This document shows positions 16,245 through 24,436 of a stretch of 39,117 nucleotides of DNA, piece after piece. Made by a program: the position numbers and the translations under genes. Under the pieces are notes generated by a model. The model did not search any database, had not been told where the DNA came from, and saw only the letters and a list, made by a program, of their open reading frames with translations. This DNA comes from Massilia sp. ZL223 (lineage in GTDB: Bacteria > Pseudomonadota > Gammaproteobacteria > Burkholderiales > Burkholderiaceae_D): NCBI RefSeq assembly GCF_018119395.1, contig NZ_JAGPWD010000048.1, positions 1-39,117 on the forward strand. The letters are read 5' to 3'. Each line of letters opens with the position of its first letter. Positions within the stretch are counted from its first letter, which is position 1.

Positions 16245-18623
16245 ATGAACATCGTGTGCGTAGGCGGCGGACCGGCGGGCCTGTACTTCGCCCTGCTGGC
16301 CAAAAAGCGTCATCCGGACTACCGGCTCACCGTCGTCGAGCGCAACCGTCCCAGCGACACCTTCGGCTGGGGCGTGGTGTTTTCCGACCAGACCCTGGGC
16401 CACCTGGCCCAGGCGGACGAGCCGAGCGCGCGCGAGATTCTGCAATCGTTTAATCACTGGGATGCGATCGACGTCCATTTCAAGGGCCGCACGGTCACCT
16501 CCGGCGGCCACGGCTTCTGCGGCATCGCCCGCAAGCGCCTGCTGAACATCCTGCAGGAACGCTGCCGCGCCCTGGGCGTGGAACTGGTGTTCGAGCAGGA
16601 CGTGCGCGACGAGGCCGAGCTGGCGCGCCGCTACCAGGCCGACCTGATGGTCGCCTGCGACGGCGTCAACAGCGCGATCCGCCAGCGCCACGCCGAGGTG
16701 TTCCAGCCCGAAGCCGAGCCGCGCCTGTGCCGCTTCGTGTGGCTGGGCACGCGCAAGCGCTTCGACGCCTTCACCTTCGCCTTCGAGGAGACCGAGCACG
16801 GCTGGTTCCAGGCCCACGCCTACCAGTACGACGGCGCGACCTCGACCTTCATCGTCGAAACCCTGGAATCGACCTGGCGCGCGGCCGGACTGGAAGAGAT
16901 GGACCAGCAGCAGGCGCTGGCTTTCTGCGAGCGCCTGTTCGCGCGCCACCTGGACGGCCACGCCCTGATGGCCAACGCCGCCCACCTGCGCGGCTCGGCG
17001 ATGTGGATCCGCTTCCCGCGCCTGGCCTGCCGCAACTGGGTGCACCGCCTGGAGCTGGACGGGCGGCGGGTGCCGCTGGTGCTGATGGGCGACGCCGCCC
17101 ACACCGCGCACTTCTCGATCGGTTCGGGCACCAAGCTGGCGCTGGAGGATGCGATCGAGCTGGCGGGCGCCCTGGACGGCGGGGACATGGATGCGGCCCT
17201 GGCCCGCTACCAGGACCTGCGCATGGTCGAGGTGCTCAAGCTGCAGAGCGCGGCGCGCAACTCGATGGAATGGTTCGAGAACGTGGCCCGCTACAGCGCG
17301 ATGGAGGCCGGTCAGTTCGCCTACTCGCTGCTGACGCGCAGCCAGCGCCTGTCGCACGAGAACCTGCGCCTGCGCGACCCTGCCTACGTGGCCGGCTTCG
17401 AGCGCTGGTTCGCCGAACGCGCCGCGCGGGAAGCCGGGCTGCCGCCGCCGCAAGCCCCGGTGCCGCCCATGTTCACCCCGTATAAAGTACGCGGGGTGCT
17501 GCTCAAGAACCGGGTGGTGGTGTCGCCGATGGCCCAGTACTCGGCCGAGGACGGGACGGTGGGCGACTACCACCTGGCCCACCTGGGCGCGCGCGCCCTG
17601 GGCGGCGCCGCGCTGGTGATGGCCGAGATGACCTGCGTCTCGGCCGACGCCCGCATCACCCCGGCTTGCCCTGGCCTGTACACGCCGCAGCACACGGCGG
17701 CCTGGAAGCGCATCGTCGACTTCGTGCACGGCTCCACCGACGCGAAGATCGGGGTGCAGCTCGGCCATGCCGGCGCCAAGGGCTCGACCCGGGCGGCCTG
17801 GGACGGCATCGACCTGCCGCTGGAGTCGGGCAACTGGCCGCTGGTGGCGGCGTCCAGCCAGCAGTACATCGAAGGCGTGTCGCAGACCGCGCGCGCCGCC
17901 ACCCTCGAGGACCTGGATCGCATCAAGCGCGACTTCGTGCGCGCCACCGAAGCCGCGGCGGACGCGGGCTTCGACTGGCTGGAGCTGCATTGCGCCCACG
18001 GCTACCTGCTCTCCAGCTTCATCTCGCCGCTGACCAACCGCCGCAGCGACGCCTACGGCGGCAGCCTGGAGAACCGCTGCCGCTTTCCGCTCGAAGTATT
18101 CGCGGCCGTGCGCGCCGCCTGGCCGCAGGACCGGCCGATCAGCGTGCGCGTCTCGGCCCACGACTGGGTCGAAGGCGGCATCCTGCCTTCCGACGCGGTC
18201 GAGATCGCGCGCCTGTTCAAGCAGGCCGGCGCCGACATGATCGACTGTTCCTCGGGCCAGGTCAGCAAGCTGGAAAAGCCGGTGTTCGGGCGCATGTTCC
18301 AGACCCCGTTCTCGGACCGCATCCGCAACGAGGCGGGCATCCCGACCATCGCCGTGGGCGCCATCTACGAGGCCGACCACGTCAACAGCATCATCGCCGC
18401 CGGGCGCGCCGACCTGTGCGCGGTGGCGCGTCCGCACCTGGCCAACCCGGCCTGGACCCTGCTGGAGGCCGCGCGCATCGGCTACACCGGCGCCGCGTGG
18501 CCGCGCCAGTACCGCGCCGGCAAGCTGCAGCTGGAGCGCAACTTGGAGCGCGAACGCGCGCTGCAGGCGGCCAATGCCGGCCTGAGCCCGCAGCAGGTGG
18601 CGGCGCGCCTTCTCGAAGGCTGA
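16245..18623 (+). CDS. 2-aminobenzoyl-CoA monooxygenase/reductase-type fusion (salicylyl-CoA 5-hydroxylase/oxidoreductase)
   Basis: This 792-residue fusion has an N-terminal class A flavin monooxygenase (about 1-385) and a C-terminal Old Yellow Enzyme barrel (about 408-770). The first part shows the FAD Rossmann motif CVGGGPAGLYFALL (5-18) and the second FAD motif GDAAHTAHFSIGSG (about 282-295). The second part starts with FTPYKVRGVLLKNRVVVSP and carries the OYE signature HCAHGYLLSSFISP then NRRSDAYGGSLENR near residues 580-610. This architecture matches the characterised Azoarcus evansii enzyme, which hydroxylates and reduces 2-aminobenzoyl-CoA; automated annotation often calls it salicylyl-CoA 5-hydroxylase. 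The downstream crotonase, acyl-CoA dehydrogenase and RidA genes support the aminobenzoate reading. The substrate is inferred. Confidence 0.9.
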   Translation: MNIVCVGGGPAGLYFALLAKKRHPDYRLTVVERNRPSDTFGWGVVFSDQTLGHLAQADEPSAREILQSFNHWDAIDVHFKGRTVTSGGHGFCGIARKRLLNILQERCRALGVELVFEQDVRDEAELARRYQADLMVACDGVNSAIRQRHAEVFQPEAEPRLCRFVWLGTRKRFDAFTFAFEETEHGWFQAHAYQYDGATSTFIVETLESTWRAAGLEEMDQQQALAFCERLFARHLDGHALMANAAHLRGSAMWIRFPRLACRNWVHRLELDGRRVPLVLMGDAAHTAHFSIGSGTKLALEDAIELAGALDGGDMDAALARYQDLRMVEVLKLQSAARNSMEWFENVARYSAMEAGQFAYSLLTRSQRLSHENLRLRDPAYVAGFERWFAERAAREAGLPPPQAPVPPMFTPYKVRGVLLKNRVVVSPMAQYSAEDGTVGDYHLAHLGARALGGAALVMAEMTCVSADARITPACPGLYTPQHTAAWKRIVDFVHGSTDAKIGVQLGHAGAKGSTRAAWDGIDLPLESGNWPLVAASSQQYIEGVSQTARAATLEDLDRIKRDFVRATEAAADAGFDWLELHCAHGYLLSSFISPLTNRRSDAYGGSLENRCRFPLEVFAAVRAAWPQDRPISVRVSAHDWVEGGILPSDAVEIARLFKQAGADMIDCSSGQVSKLEKPVFGRMFQTPFSDRIRNEAGIPTIAVGAIYEADHVNSIIAAGRADLCAVARPHLANPAWTLLEAARIGYTGAAWPRQYRAGKLQLERNLERERALQAANAGLSPQQVAARLLEG

Positions 18624-18647
18624 AACCCTTATCCATAGGAGTCATCC

Positions 18648-19502
18648 ATGCACTATCTACCGGGCGAAGCGCACCGGCTGCCGGGCGGCCGCGCCAGCCT
18701 CAAAGGCCACCAGGCGCAGCACTTCCTGTTCGCGCTGGAGGGCGGCGTCGCCACCATCACGCTCAACCGCCCCGAGCGCAAGAATCCGCTGACCTTCGAG
18801 TCCTATGCCGAGCTGCGCGACCTGTTCCGCGCGCTGGCCTATGCCGACGACGTCAAGGCGCTGGTGATCACCGGCGCCGGCGAGAACTTCTGCTCGGGCG
18901 GCGACGTGCACGAGATCATCGGGCCGCTCACCAAACTGGACATGCCGGGCCTGCTCGCCTTCACGCGCATGACGGGCGACCTGGTGAAGGCCATGCGCGC
19001 TTGCCCGCAGCCGATCGTGGCGGCGGTGGACGGCGTGTGCGCCGGCGCCGGCGCGATCCTGGCCCTGGCCTCGGACCTGCGCTACGGCACCGCGCGCAGC
19101 CGCACGGCCTTCCTGTTCACCCGCGTGGGCCTGGCCGGCGCCGACATGGGCGCCTGCGCGCTGCTGCCGCGCCTGATCGGCCAGGGCCGCGCCGCCGAGC
19201 TGCTGTATTCGGGCCGGGCGCTGGGCGGTGAAGAGGGCGAGCGCTGGGGCTTCTTCAACCGCCTGTGCGAGCCGGACCAGGTGCTGGGCGAGGCCCAGGC
19301 CTTCGCCGCCAAGCTGGCGAATGGTCCCACCTTCGCCCACGGCATGACCAAGAAGATGCTGCAGCAGGAATGGAACATGGGCGTGGACGAAGCCATCGAG
19401 GCCGAGGCCCAGGCGCAGGCGATCTGCATGGCCACCAATGACTTCCACCGCGCTTACCACGCCTTCGTGGCCAAGCAGCAGCCGCAGTTCGAGGGGGATT
19501 GA
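18648..19502 (+). CDS. Enoyl-CoA hydratase/isomerase (crotonase) family protein
   Basis: This 284-residue crotonase-fold protein has the CoA and oxyanion-hole segments FCSGGDV (about 83-89) and GVCAGAGA (129-136). Aligned by eye with classical enoyl-CoA hydratase, the two catalytic glutamates are not kept: Ile137 occupies the Glu144 position and Thr158 the Glu164 position. Asp166 in GLAGADMGA could supply an acid/base instead. The reaction may therefore be a different crotonase chemistry, such as isomerisation or ring-opening hydrolysis of the non-aromatic CoA ester. A TAGGAG site precedes the start 24 bases after the fusion gene, and the stop overlaps the next ATG (19500-19504), so it is part of the operon. 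Confidence 0.88.
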   Translation: MHYLPGEAHRLPGGRASLKGHQAQHFLFALEGGVATITLNRPERKNPLTFESYAELRDLFRALAYADDVKALVITGAGENFCSGGDVHEIIGPLTKLDMPGLLAFTRMTGDLVKAMRACPQPIVAAVDGVCAGAGAILALASDLRYGTARSRTAFLFTRVGLAGADMGACALLPRLIGQGRAAELLYSGRALGGEEGERWGFFNRLCEPDQVLGEAQAFAAKLANGPTFAHGMTKKMLQQEWNMGVDEAIEAEAQAQAICMATNDFHRAYHAFVAKQQPQFEGD

Positions 19503-20686
19503 TGGAACGCCTCGACTATCTCGACTGGCCATTCTTCGAACCCCGCCACGGCGAGCTGGCGCGCGAACTCGATGCCTGGGCCGCGGCCCACCTCGACGGT
19601 GCGCACCGCCACGACGTGGACAGCGCCTGCCGTGGCCTGGTGAAGCGGCTGGGCCAGGCGGGCTGGCTGCGCCATGCCGTGGGCGGCGCGGCCCACGGGG
19701 GCGTGCGCGACAGCATCGACACCCGCGCCATCTGCCTGATCCGCGAAACCCTGGGCCGCCATGCGGGCCTGGCTGATTTCGCCTTCGCCATGCAAGGACT
19801 GGGCAGCGGCGCGATCTCGCTGTTCGGCACGGACGAACAGAAAGCGGCCTACCTGCCGCGCGTGGCGCGCGGCGAAGCGATCGCCGCGTTCGCGCTGTCC
19901 GAGCCGCAGGCCGGTTCCGATGTCGCCGCCATGCAGTGCGCGGCGCGGCGCGACGGCGACGACTGGGTGCTGGACGGCGAAAAGACCTGGATCTCGAACG
20001 GCGGCATCGCCGACTTCTATGTCGTGTTCGCGCGTACCGGCGATGGCGGCGGCGAGGGCGGACGAGGCGCCAAGGGCATCTCGGCCTTTATCGTCGACGC
20101 CGATGCGCCGGGCTTGCGGATCGCCGAGCGCATCGACGTGATCGCCCCGCACCCGCTGGCGCGCCTGTCCTTCGAAGGCTGCCGTGTTCCCGCTGCGCGC
20201 CTGGTCGGCGAGGAAGGGCAGGGCTTCAAGATCGCCATGGCCACCCTCGACGTGTTCCGTACTTCGGTGGCGGCGGCCGCGCTGGGCTTCGCACGGCGCG
20301 CGCTGGATGAAGCGCTGGCGCATGTCCGGGCGCGTCCGATGTTCGGCAAGACCCTGGCAGACTTCCAGCTGACCCAGGCCAAACTGGCCCAGATGGCGAC
20401 CGACATCGATGCTTCTGCACTGCTGACCTACCGTGCGGCCTGGATGCGCGACCAGGGCCGCAAGGTGACGAAGGAAGCCGCGATGGCCAAGCTGACCGCG
20501 ACCGAGTCCGCCCAGTGCGTGATCGACGCGGCGGTGCAGCTGTTCGGCGGCCAGGGCGTGCAGAGCGGGCGCATGGTGGAAAGCCTGTACCGCGAGATCC
20601 GCGCCCTGCGCATCTACGAGGGCGCGAGCGAAGTGCAGTTATTGATCGTGGCGCGGGAACTGCTTGCCGCGCAAAAGGAAAAATGA
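19502..20686 (+). CDS. Acyl-CoA dehydrogenase family protein
   Basis: This 394-residue flavoprotein should oxidise an acyl-CoA at the alpha-beta bond, passing electrons to ETF. FALSEPQAGSDVAAM (about 130-144) and WISNGG (about 163-168) are the FAD/substrate signatures of the middle domain. The C-terminal domain has FGKTLADFQ, QLFGGQGVQ and the catalytic-base segment LRIYEGASEVQ (about 368-378, Glu after Tyr). The ring product of the fusion enzyme, or a later chain intermediate, is the likely substrate, inferred from the operon. The ATG at 19502 overlaps the upstream stop; a TTG at 19499 would add only one residue. Its stop overlaps the ATG repeats of the RidA gene. Confidence 0.93.
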   Translation: MERLDYLDWPFFEPRHGELARELDAWAAAHLDGAHRHDVDSACRGLVKRLGQAGWLRHAVGGAAHGGVRDSIDTRAICLIRETLGRHAGLADFAFAMQGLGSGAISLFGTDEQKAAYLPRVARGEAIAAFALSEPQAGSDVAAMQCAARRDGDDWVLDGEKTWISNGGIADFYVVFARTGDGGGEGGRGAKGISAFIVDADAPGLRIAERIDVIAPHPLARLSFEGCRVPAARLVGEEGQGFKIAMATLDVFRTSVAAAALGFARRALDEALAHVRARPMFGKTLADFQLTQAKLAQMATDIDASALLTYRAAWMRDQGRKVTKEAAMAKLTATESAQCVIDAAVQLFGGQGVQSGRMVESLYREIRALRIYEGASEVQLLIVARELLAAQKEK

Positions 20687-21090
20687 TGATGGAGATCCTG
20701 CAGCCCGCAGACTGGGTGCGCCCGAAAGGCTATTCGAACGGTATCGCCGCATCCGGCCGTCAGGTCTTTGTGAGCGGCATGATTGGCTGGGACGCCGAAG
20801 GGCGCTTCCAGACCGACGATTTCGTCGGCCAGGCGCGCCAGGCGCTGGAGAATGTCGTGGCGGTGCTGCGCGAAGCCGGCGCCGGGCCCGAGCACATCGT
20901 GCGCATGACCTGGTACGTGGTCGACAAGCGCGAATACCTGGACGCCGGCGCGGCCCTGGGCGCGGCCTACCGCGACACCATCGGACGCCACTTCCCGGCC
21001 ATGAGCGCCGTGCAAGTGAGCGCGCTGATGGAAGACCGGGCGCGGGTCGAGATCGAGGTGACCGCGGTCGTTCCCGATCAGGCTGGCTGA
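20686..21090 (+). CDS. RidA/YjgF family protein (enamine/imine deaminase type)
   Basis: This 134-residue protein has the full RidA fold: a GYSNGIAASGRQVFVSGMIGWD strand pair, QALENVVAVLREAGAGPEHIVRMTWYV, and the C-terminal ARVEIEVTAV containing the arginine that in RidA binds the substrate carboxylate. RidA hydrolyses reactive enamines or imines to keto compounds and ammonia. That fits a pathway whose CoA intermediate carries an enamine-like amino group, as proposed for 2-aminobenzoyl-CoA breakdown. Three consecutive ATGs (20683, 20686, 20689) are possible starts; AAGGA at 20675-20679 best suits the second or third. It is the last recognised gene of the operon. Confidence 0.85.
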   Translation: MMEILQPADWVRPKGYSNGIAASGRQVFVSGMIGWDAEGRFQTDDFVGQARQALENVVAVLREAGAGPEHIVRMTWYVVDKREYLDAGAALGAAYRDTIGRHFPAMSAVQVSALMEDRARVEIEVTAVVPDQAG

Positions 21091-21202
21091 CATTCTTTCG
21101 TTACGGAACATTCAATGGCTGCAGGGAGCTGCCGGACGGCGGAATGAGCGCCGCCGCGGGGGCGTTTCTGTTACGGTGGTTCCATCGACAAACGGAGCAG
21201 CC

Positions 21203-21565
21203 ATGGATACCCAGATCGTACGCGTCATCGAAGAGATCGAGGACGCCGAGCGCGCCCGCAAGGCGCTGCTCGACGCCGGATTCGACCGCGACAGCATCGA
21301 GATCAGCCATACCGGCGACGAAGCCGGGCCCTCGGAGGCCAATTTCACGGTCGGCGATTCGCCCGCCGTGAAGGGCGGCACCGACTACAAGGACGTCTAC
21401 ACGCCCGGCCTGGAAATCGGCAAGTGCGTGATCACCGTCAGCGCGGCGGATCCGGCGCGCCTGGAACAGGCCGCCGCCATCCTCGAACAGCACGGCGCCA
21501 AGGACAACGATCCGGCGCACGCGGCGGCGCGCCGGAACGAAGCAAGCGGACTCAGGTCCAGCTGA
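21203..21565 (+). CDS. Small acidic protein with a YflT/stress-protein-like N-terminus
   Basis: The 120-residue protein begins TQIVRVIEEIEDAERARKALLDAGFDRDSIEIS, a pattern seen in small alpha/beta stress proteins such as the general stress protein 17M/YflT domain (strand, helix with paired Ala, 'aGfd-d-i'). A second similar half follows (GKCVITVSAADPARLEQAAAILEQHGA), suggesting a ferredoxin-like repeat. No function can be assigned. GGAG precedes the ATG by five bases. The last 14 bases overlap the end of the convergent molybdenum hydroxylase gene. The 112-base gap before it shows only a weak GC hairpin. Confidence 0.7.
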   Translation: MDTQIVRVIEEIEDAERARKALLDAGFDRDSIEISHTGDEAGPSEANFTVGDSPAVKGGTDYKDVYTPGLEIGKCVITVSAADPARLEQAAAILEQHGAKDNDPAHAAARRNEASGLRSS

Positions 21566-23792
21566 GGTCGGTCTTCGACAGCGGCAGCTCGCGCACGCGC
21601 TTGCCGGTCGCCGCGAAGATCGCATTGCACACCGCCGGGGCCAGCGGCGGCAGGGCGGGCTCGCCCAGGCCCGTCACCGGATAGTCCGACTTGACGAAGT
21701 GCACTTCGATCTTGGCGGGCGCATCCGGCATGCGCAGCAGCTGGTAATCGTGGAAGTTGCTTTGCACGATGCGGCCCTTGTCGATGTTCAGCTCCGGGAA
21801 CATCAGGGTCGACAGGCCGTCGATCACCGAACCCTCGACCTGGTTTTCCGCCCCGGACAGGTTGACGATCTGGGCGCCGATGTCGGTCGCCACCACCACC
21901 CGGTCGACCTTCAGCTTGCCGTCGCGCGAGACCGTGACCTCGGCCACCTGGGCCACGTAGCCGCGGTGGCTGAAGTGGAAGGCGAGGCCCTGGCCCTGGC
22001 CACGCGGGAACTTCTTCTTGCCCCAGCCGGCCTTGTCCGCCGCCGTCATGAGCACGGACTTCATGCGCGCCACGCTGTAGGGCTGGCCGCGCTCGCCGGT
22101 ACCCGGCACCACGTCCTTGTCGCCCAGCAGTTCCAGGCGGAACTCGAGCGGATCGCGGCCGCCCGCATGGGCCAGCTCGTCGATGAAGCTGTGGAAGACC
22201 CAGGCGAACACGCAGCTGCCCGGCGCGCGCCACGGGCCCATCGGCACGCGGCATTCGAGGGCGGTCTGTTCGAGCTGGACATTGGGCAGCCAGCGGCCCG
22301 GGAATTCGTCGCCCGACAGGTTGCCGCCGCTGCCGGGCTGCAGCACGCTCTGGCCGTCGCGCTCGACGCGGTTGGCGAAGGTCACGAAATGGTTTTGCCA
22401 GGCCACCGCCTTGCCGGCCGCATCCACGCCGCCGCGCAGGAAGTGGAAGCCCCCCGGGCGGAAGTGGTCGTGCTGCAGGTCGTCCTCGCGGGTCCAGGTC
22501 AGCTTGACCGGGGCCTTCACTTTCTGTGCGATGGCGGTGGCTTCGACGATGAAGTCCGAGCTCAGGCGCCGGCCGAAACCGCCGCCGCTGCGGATGATGT
22601 GCAGCGTGATCTTTTCTTTCGGGATGTTGAACAGGCTCGTCACCAGGGCCTGGCCGGCGCCCGGGTTCTGGGTCGGCGCCCACAATTCCAGCGAACCGTC
22701 TTCCTTGAACCAGGCGGTGCAGTTCTGCGGCTCCATGCTGGCGTGCGAGATGAAGGGATAGCTGTAGGCCGCCTCGACGGTCTTGGCCGCGCCCTTGAGC
22801 GCCGCCGCCACGTCGCCGTCCTTGCGCTGGGTCAGCGTGCCCGGCTTGCTGCTCGCCGCTTTCGCCTGGGCCGTGAAATCGGCCCAGCTGTGGCCGGGGC
22901 CCGGACCTTCATCCCATTCCACTTCCAGGGCGCGGCGGGCGCGCATGGCGTTCCAGGTCGAGTTGGCGACGATCGCCACGCCCGGGCGCAGCGCGTTCAG
23001 GGCGCCGGCGCCGTCGACGATGAAGGCGTCCTTGACGCCCGGCATGGCGCGGATCGCGTCCAGGTTGGCGCGCAGCGCCTTGCCGCCGAATACCGGGCAC
23101 TTGGCGTAGACGGCGTACAGCATGCCGGGAACCTGCACGTCGATGCCGAACAGGGGCTTGCCGCTGACGATGGCGGCATTGTCGACGCCGCCGATGCGCT
23201 TGCCCAGCAGCTTGAAAGCGGCCGGATCCTTCAGCACCACCTGGTCGGCAGCGGGCACCGGCAGCTTGCCGGCCGCCTCGGCCAGGGCGCCATAGCCCAG
23301 GCGGCGTTTCGTGGGCGTGTGCACGACGAAACCGCCGGCGGTCGCGCATTCGCCCGCCGGCGCCTTCCAGGCCTGGCTGGCGGCCTGGACCAGCATGGCG
23401 CGCACGGTGGCGCCAAGACGGCGGAAATCGTTGTAGTTGGTCGGGGTCGAGGTCGAGCCGCCCGCGCCCTGGCTGCCATAGGCCGGATCGAGGTCGCCCT
23501 GGACGATGCGCACATCCTTCCAGTCGACGTCGAGTTCCTCGGCGATCACCATGGGCAGCGAAGTCTTGATGCCCTGGCCGATCTCCGGCTGCTTCGAGAT
23601 CAGGGTCACGCGGCCGTCGCGCGCGATGCGGATGAAGGCGTTGGGCACGAAGTCCGGGCCGGCCGGACCGGCCGGAGCGGCGCCGGCGGCGGCCGCCAGG
23701 ACGCCCTCGGCCGACATGCCGAGCAGGAAGGCGCCGCCGAGGGCGCTGTTGCGCAGGAAGCCGCGACGCGAGGAAGAGAGTGGCGCGCTCAT
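21552..23792 (-). CDS. Molybdenum hydroxylase large subunit (IorB / xanthine dehydrogenase family)
   Basis: This 746-residue protein is the molybdopterin-binding subunit of an IorB-like hydroxylase. A twin-arginine signal (SSSRRGFLRNSALGGAFLLG, Arg9-Arg10) indicates export folded with its cofactor to the periplasm. Visible segments are EIGQGIKTSLPMVIAEEL, the GGGFGRRL loop near the Mo site, MGPWRAPGS, and the C-terminal GLGEPALPPLAP whose Glu (about 709) corresponds to the catalytic glutamate of the family. Substrates of relatives include isoquinoline, aldehydes and other N-heterocycles; the actual substrate is unknown. The ATG overlaps the iorA-like stop (23789-23792). No third, cytochrome c subunit gene is adjacent. 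Confidence 0.92.
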   Translation of the reverse strand: MSAPLSSSRRGFLRNSALGGAFLLGMSAEGVLAAAAGAAPAGPAGPDFVPNAFIRIARDGRVTLISKQPEIGQGIKTSLPMVIAEELDVDWKDVRIVQGDLDPAYGSQGAGGSTSTPTNYNDFRRLGATVRAMLVQAASQAWKAPAGECATAGGFVVHTPTKRRLGYGALAEAAGKLPVPAADQVVLKDPAAFKLLGKRIGGVDNAAIVSGKPLFGIDVQVPGMLYAVYAKCPVFGGKALRANLDAIRAMPGVKDAFIVDGAGALNALRPGVAIVANSTWNAMRARRALEVEWDEGPGPGHSWADFTAQAKAASSKPGTLTQRKDGDVAAALKGAAKTVEAAYSYPFISHASMEPQNCTAWFKEDGSLELWAPTQNPGAGQALVTSLFNIPKEKITLHIIRSGGGFGRRLSSDFIVEATAIAQKVKAPVKLTWTREDDLQHDHFRPGGFHFLRGGVDAAGKAVAWQNHFVTFANRVERDGQSVLQPGSGGNLSGDEFPGRWLPNVQLEQTALECRVPMGPWRAPGSCVFAWVFHSFIDELAHAGGRDPLEFRLELLGDKDVVPGTGERGQPYSVARMKSVLMTAADKAGWGKKKFPRGQGQGLAFHFSHRGYVAQVAEVTVSRDGKLKVDRVVVATDIGAQIVNLSGAENQVEGSVIDGLSTLMFPELNIDKGRIVQSNFHDYQLLRMPDAPAKIEVHFVKSDYPVTGLGEPALPPLAPAVCNAIFAATGKRVRELPLSKTDLSWT

Positions 23793-24268
23793 TTCTTGCC
23801 GTTTCCGGTGGCTGCGATCTCGGCCGCGCGGTGGATGCCGGCGCGGATGCGGGTGTAGGTGGCGCAGCGGCACAGGTTGCCCGCCATGGCCTCGTCGATC
23901 TGGGCGTCGCTCGGCTTGGGATGCTGCTTGAGCAGGGCGCAGGCGCTCATGATCTGGCCGGACTGGCAGTAGCCGCATTGCGGCACGTCCAGTTCTTGCC
24001 AGGCAAGCTGCAAGGGATGCCGGGCTTTCGCGTCCAGGCCTTCGATGGTGGTGATCTTTTGCTTGCCGACGCTCGAGACCGGCGTCAGGCAGGAGCGCGC
24101 CGGCACGCCGTCCAGGTGCACCGTGCAGGCCCCGCACTGGCCCAGGCCGCAGCCGTACTTGGTGCCGACCAGGCCCAGCGTGTCGCGCAAGGCCCACAGC
24201 AGCGGCGTATCCGGCTCGACGTCGACGGCCTGGGCTTGGCCATTGACCTGCAAGGTGTATTTACTCAT
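23789..24268 (-). CDS. [2Fe-2S] subunit of the IorAB-type molybdenum hydroxylase
   Basis: This 159-residue protein has the two [2Fe-2S] sites of the family. The plant-type ferredoxin cluster uses Cys40, Cys45, Cys48 and Cys60 (GCGLGQCGACTVHLDG). The second, helical site uses Cys98, Cys101, Cys133 and Cys135 (QCGYCQSGQ and NLCRCATY). It carries electrons from the Mo centre of the large subunit. It has no signal of its own and probably travels with the twin-arginine-tagged partner, as in related systems. It is the first gene of a two-gene leftward operon; the 168-base gap to the diguanylate cyclase gene is AT-rich and should hold both divergent promoters. Confidence 0.93.
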   Translation of the reverse strand: MSKYTLQVNGQAQAVDVEPDTPLLWALRDTLGLVGTKYGCGLGQCGACTVHLDGVPARSCLTPVSSVGKQKITTIEGLDAKARHPLQLAWQELDVPQCGYCQSGQIMSACALLKQHPKPSDAQIDEAMAGNLCRCATYTRIRAGIHRAAEIAATGNGKK

Positions 24269-24436
24269 GGCGAACTCTCGTGGTTATCAGGACATGGACT
24301 GAACAATCCACCATCCTAGCGGAAATCTGACGGCCTCGACAGTAGCGAAAAGCTGCACACAAAAGGCGTATTCTCGGTCGCTCGACCTAATAATGTGTAA
24401 TACTTGGTTGTCGATCAGCCAACAGATGCAAATCCC

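Noticed and set aside
16194..18437. 747-codon leftward open frame
   Set aside because: It is antisense to the fusion monooxygenase gene, rich in His, Arg, Gly and Val with no domain pattern, which is the usual shadow in GC-rich DNA.
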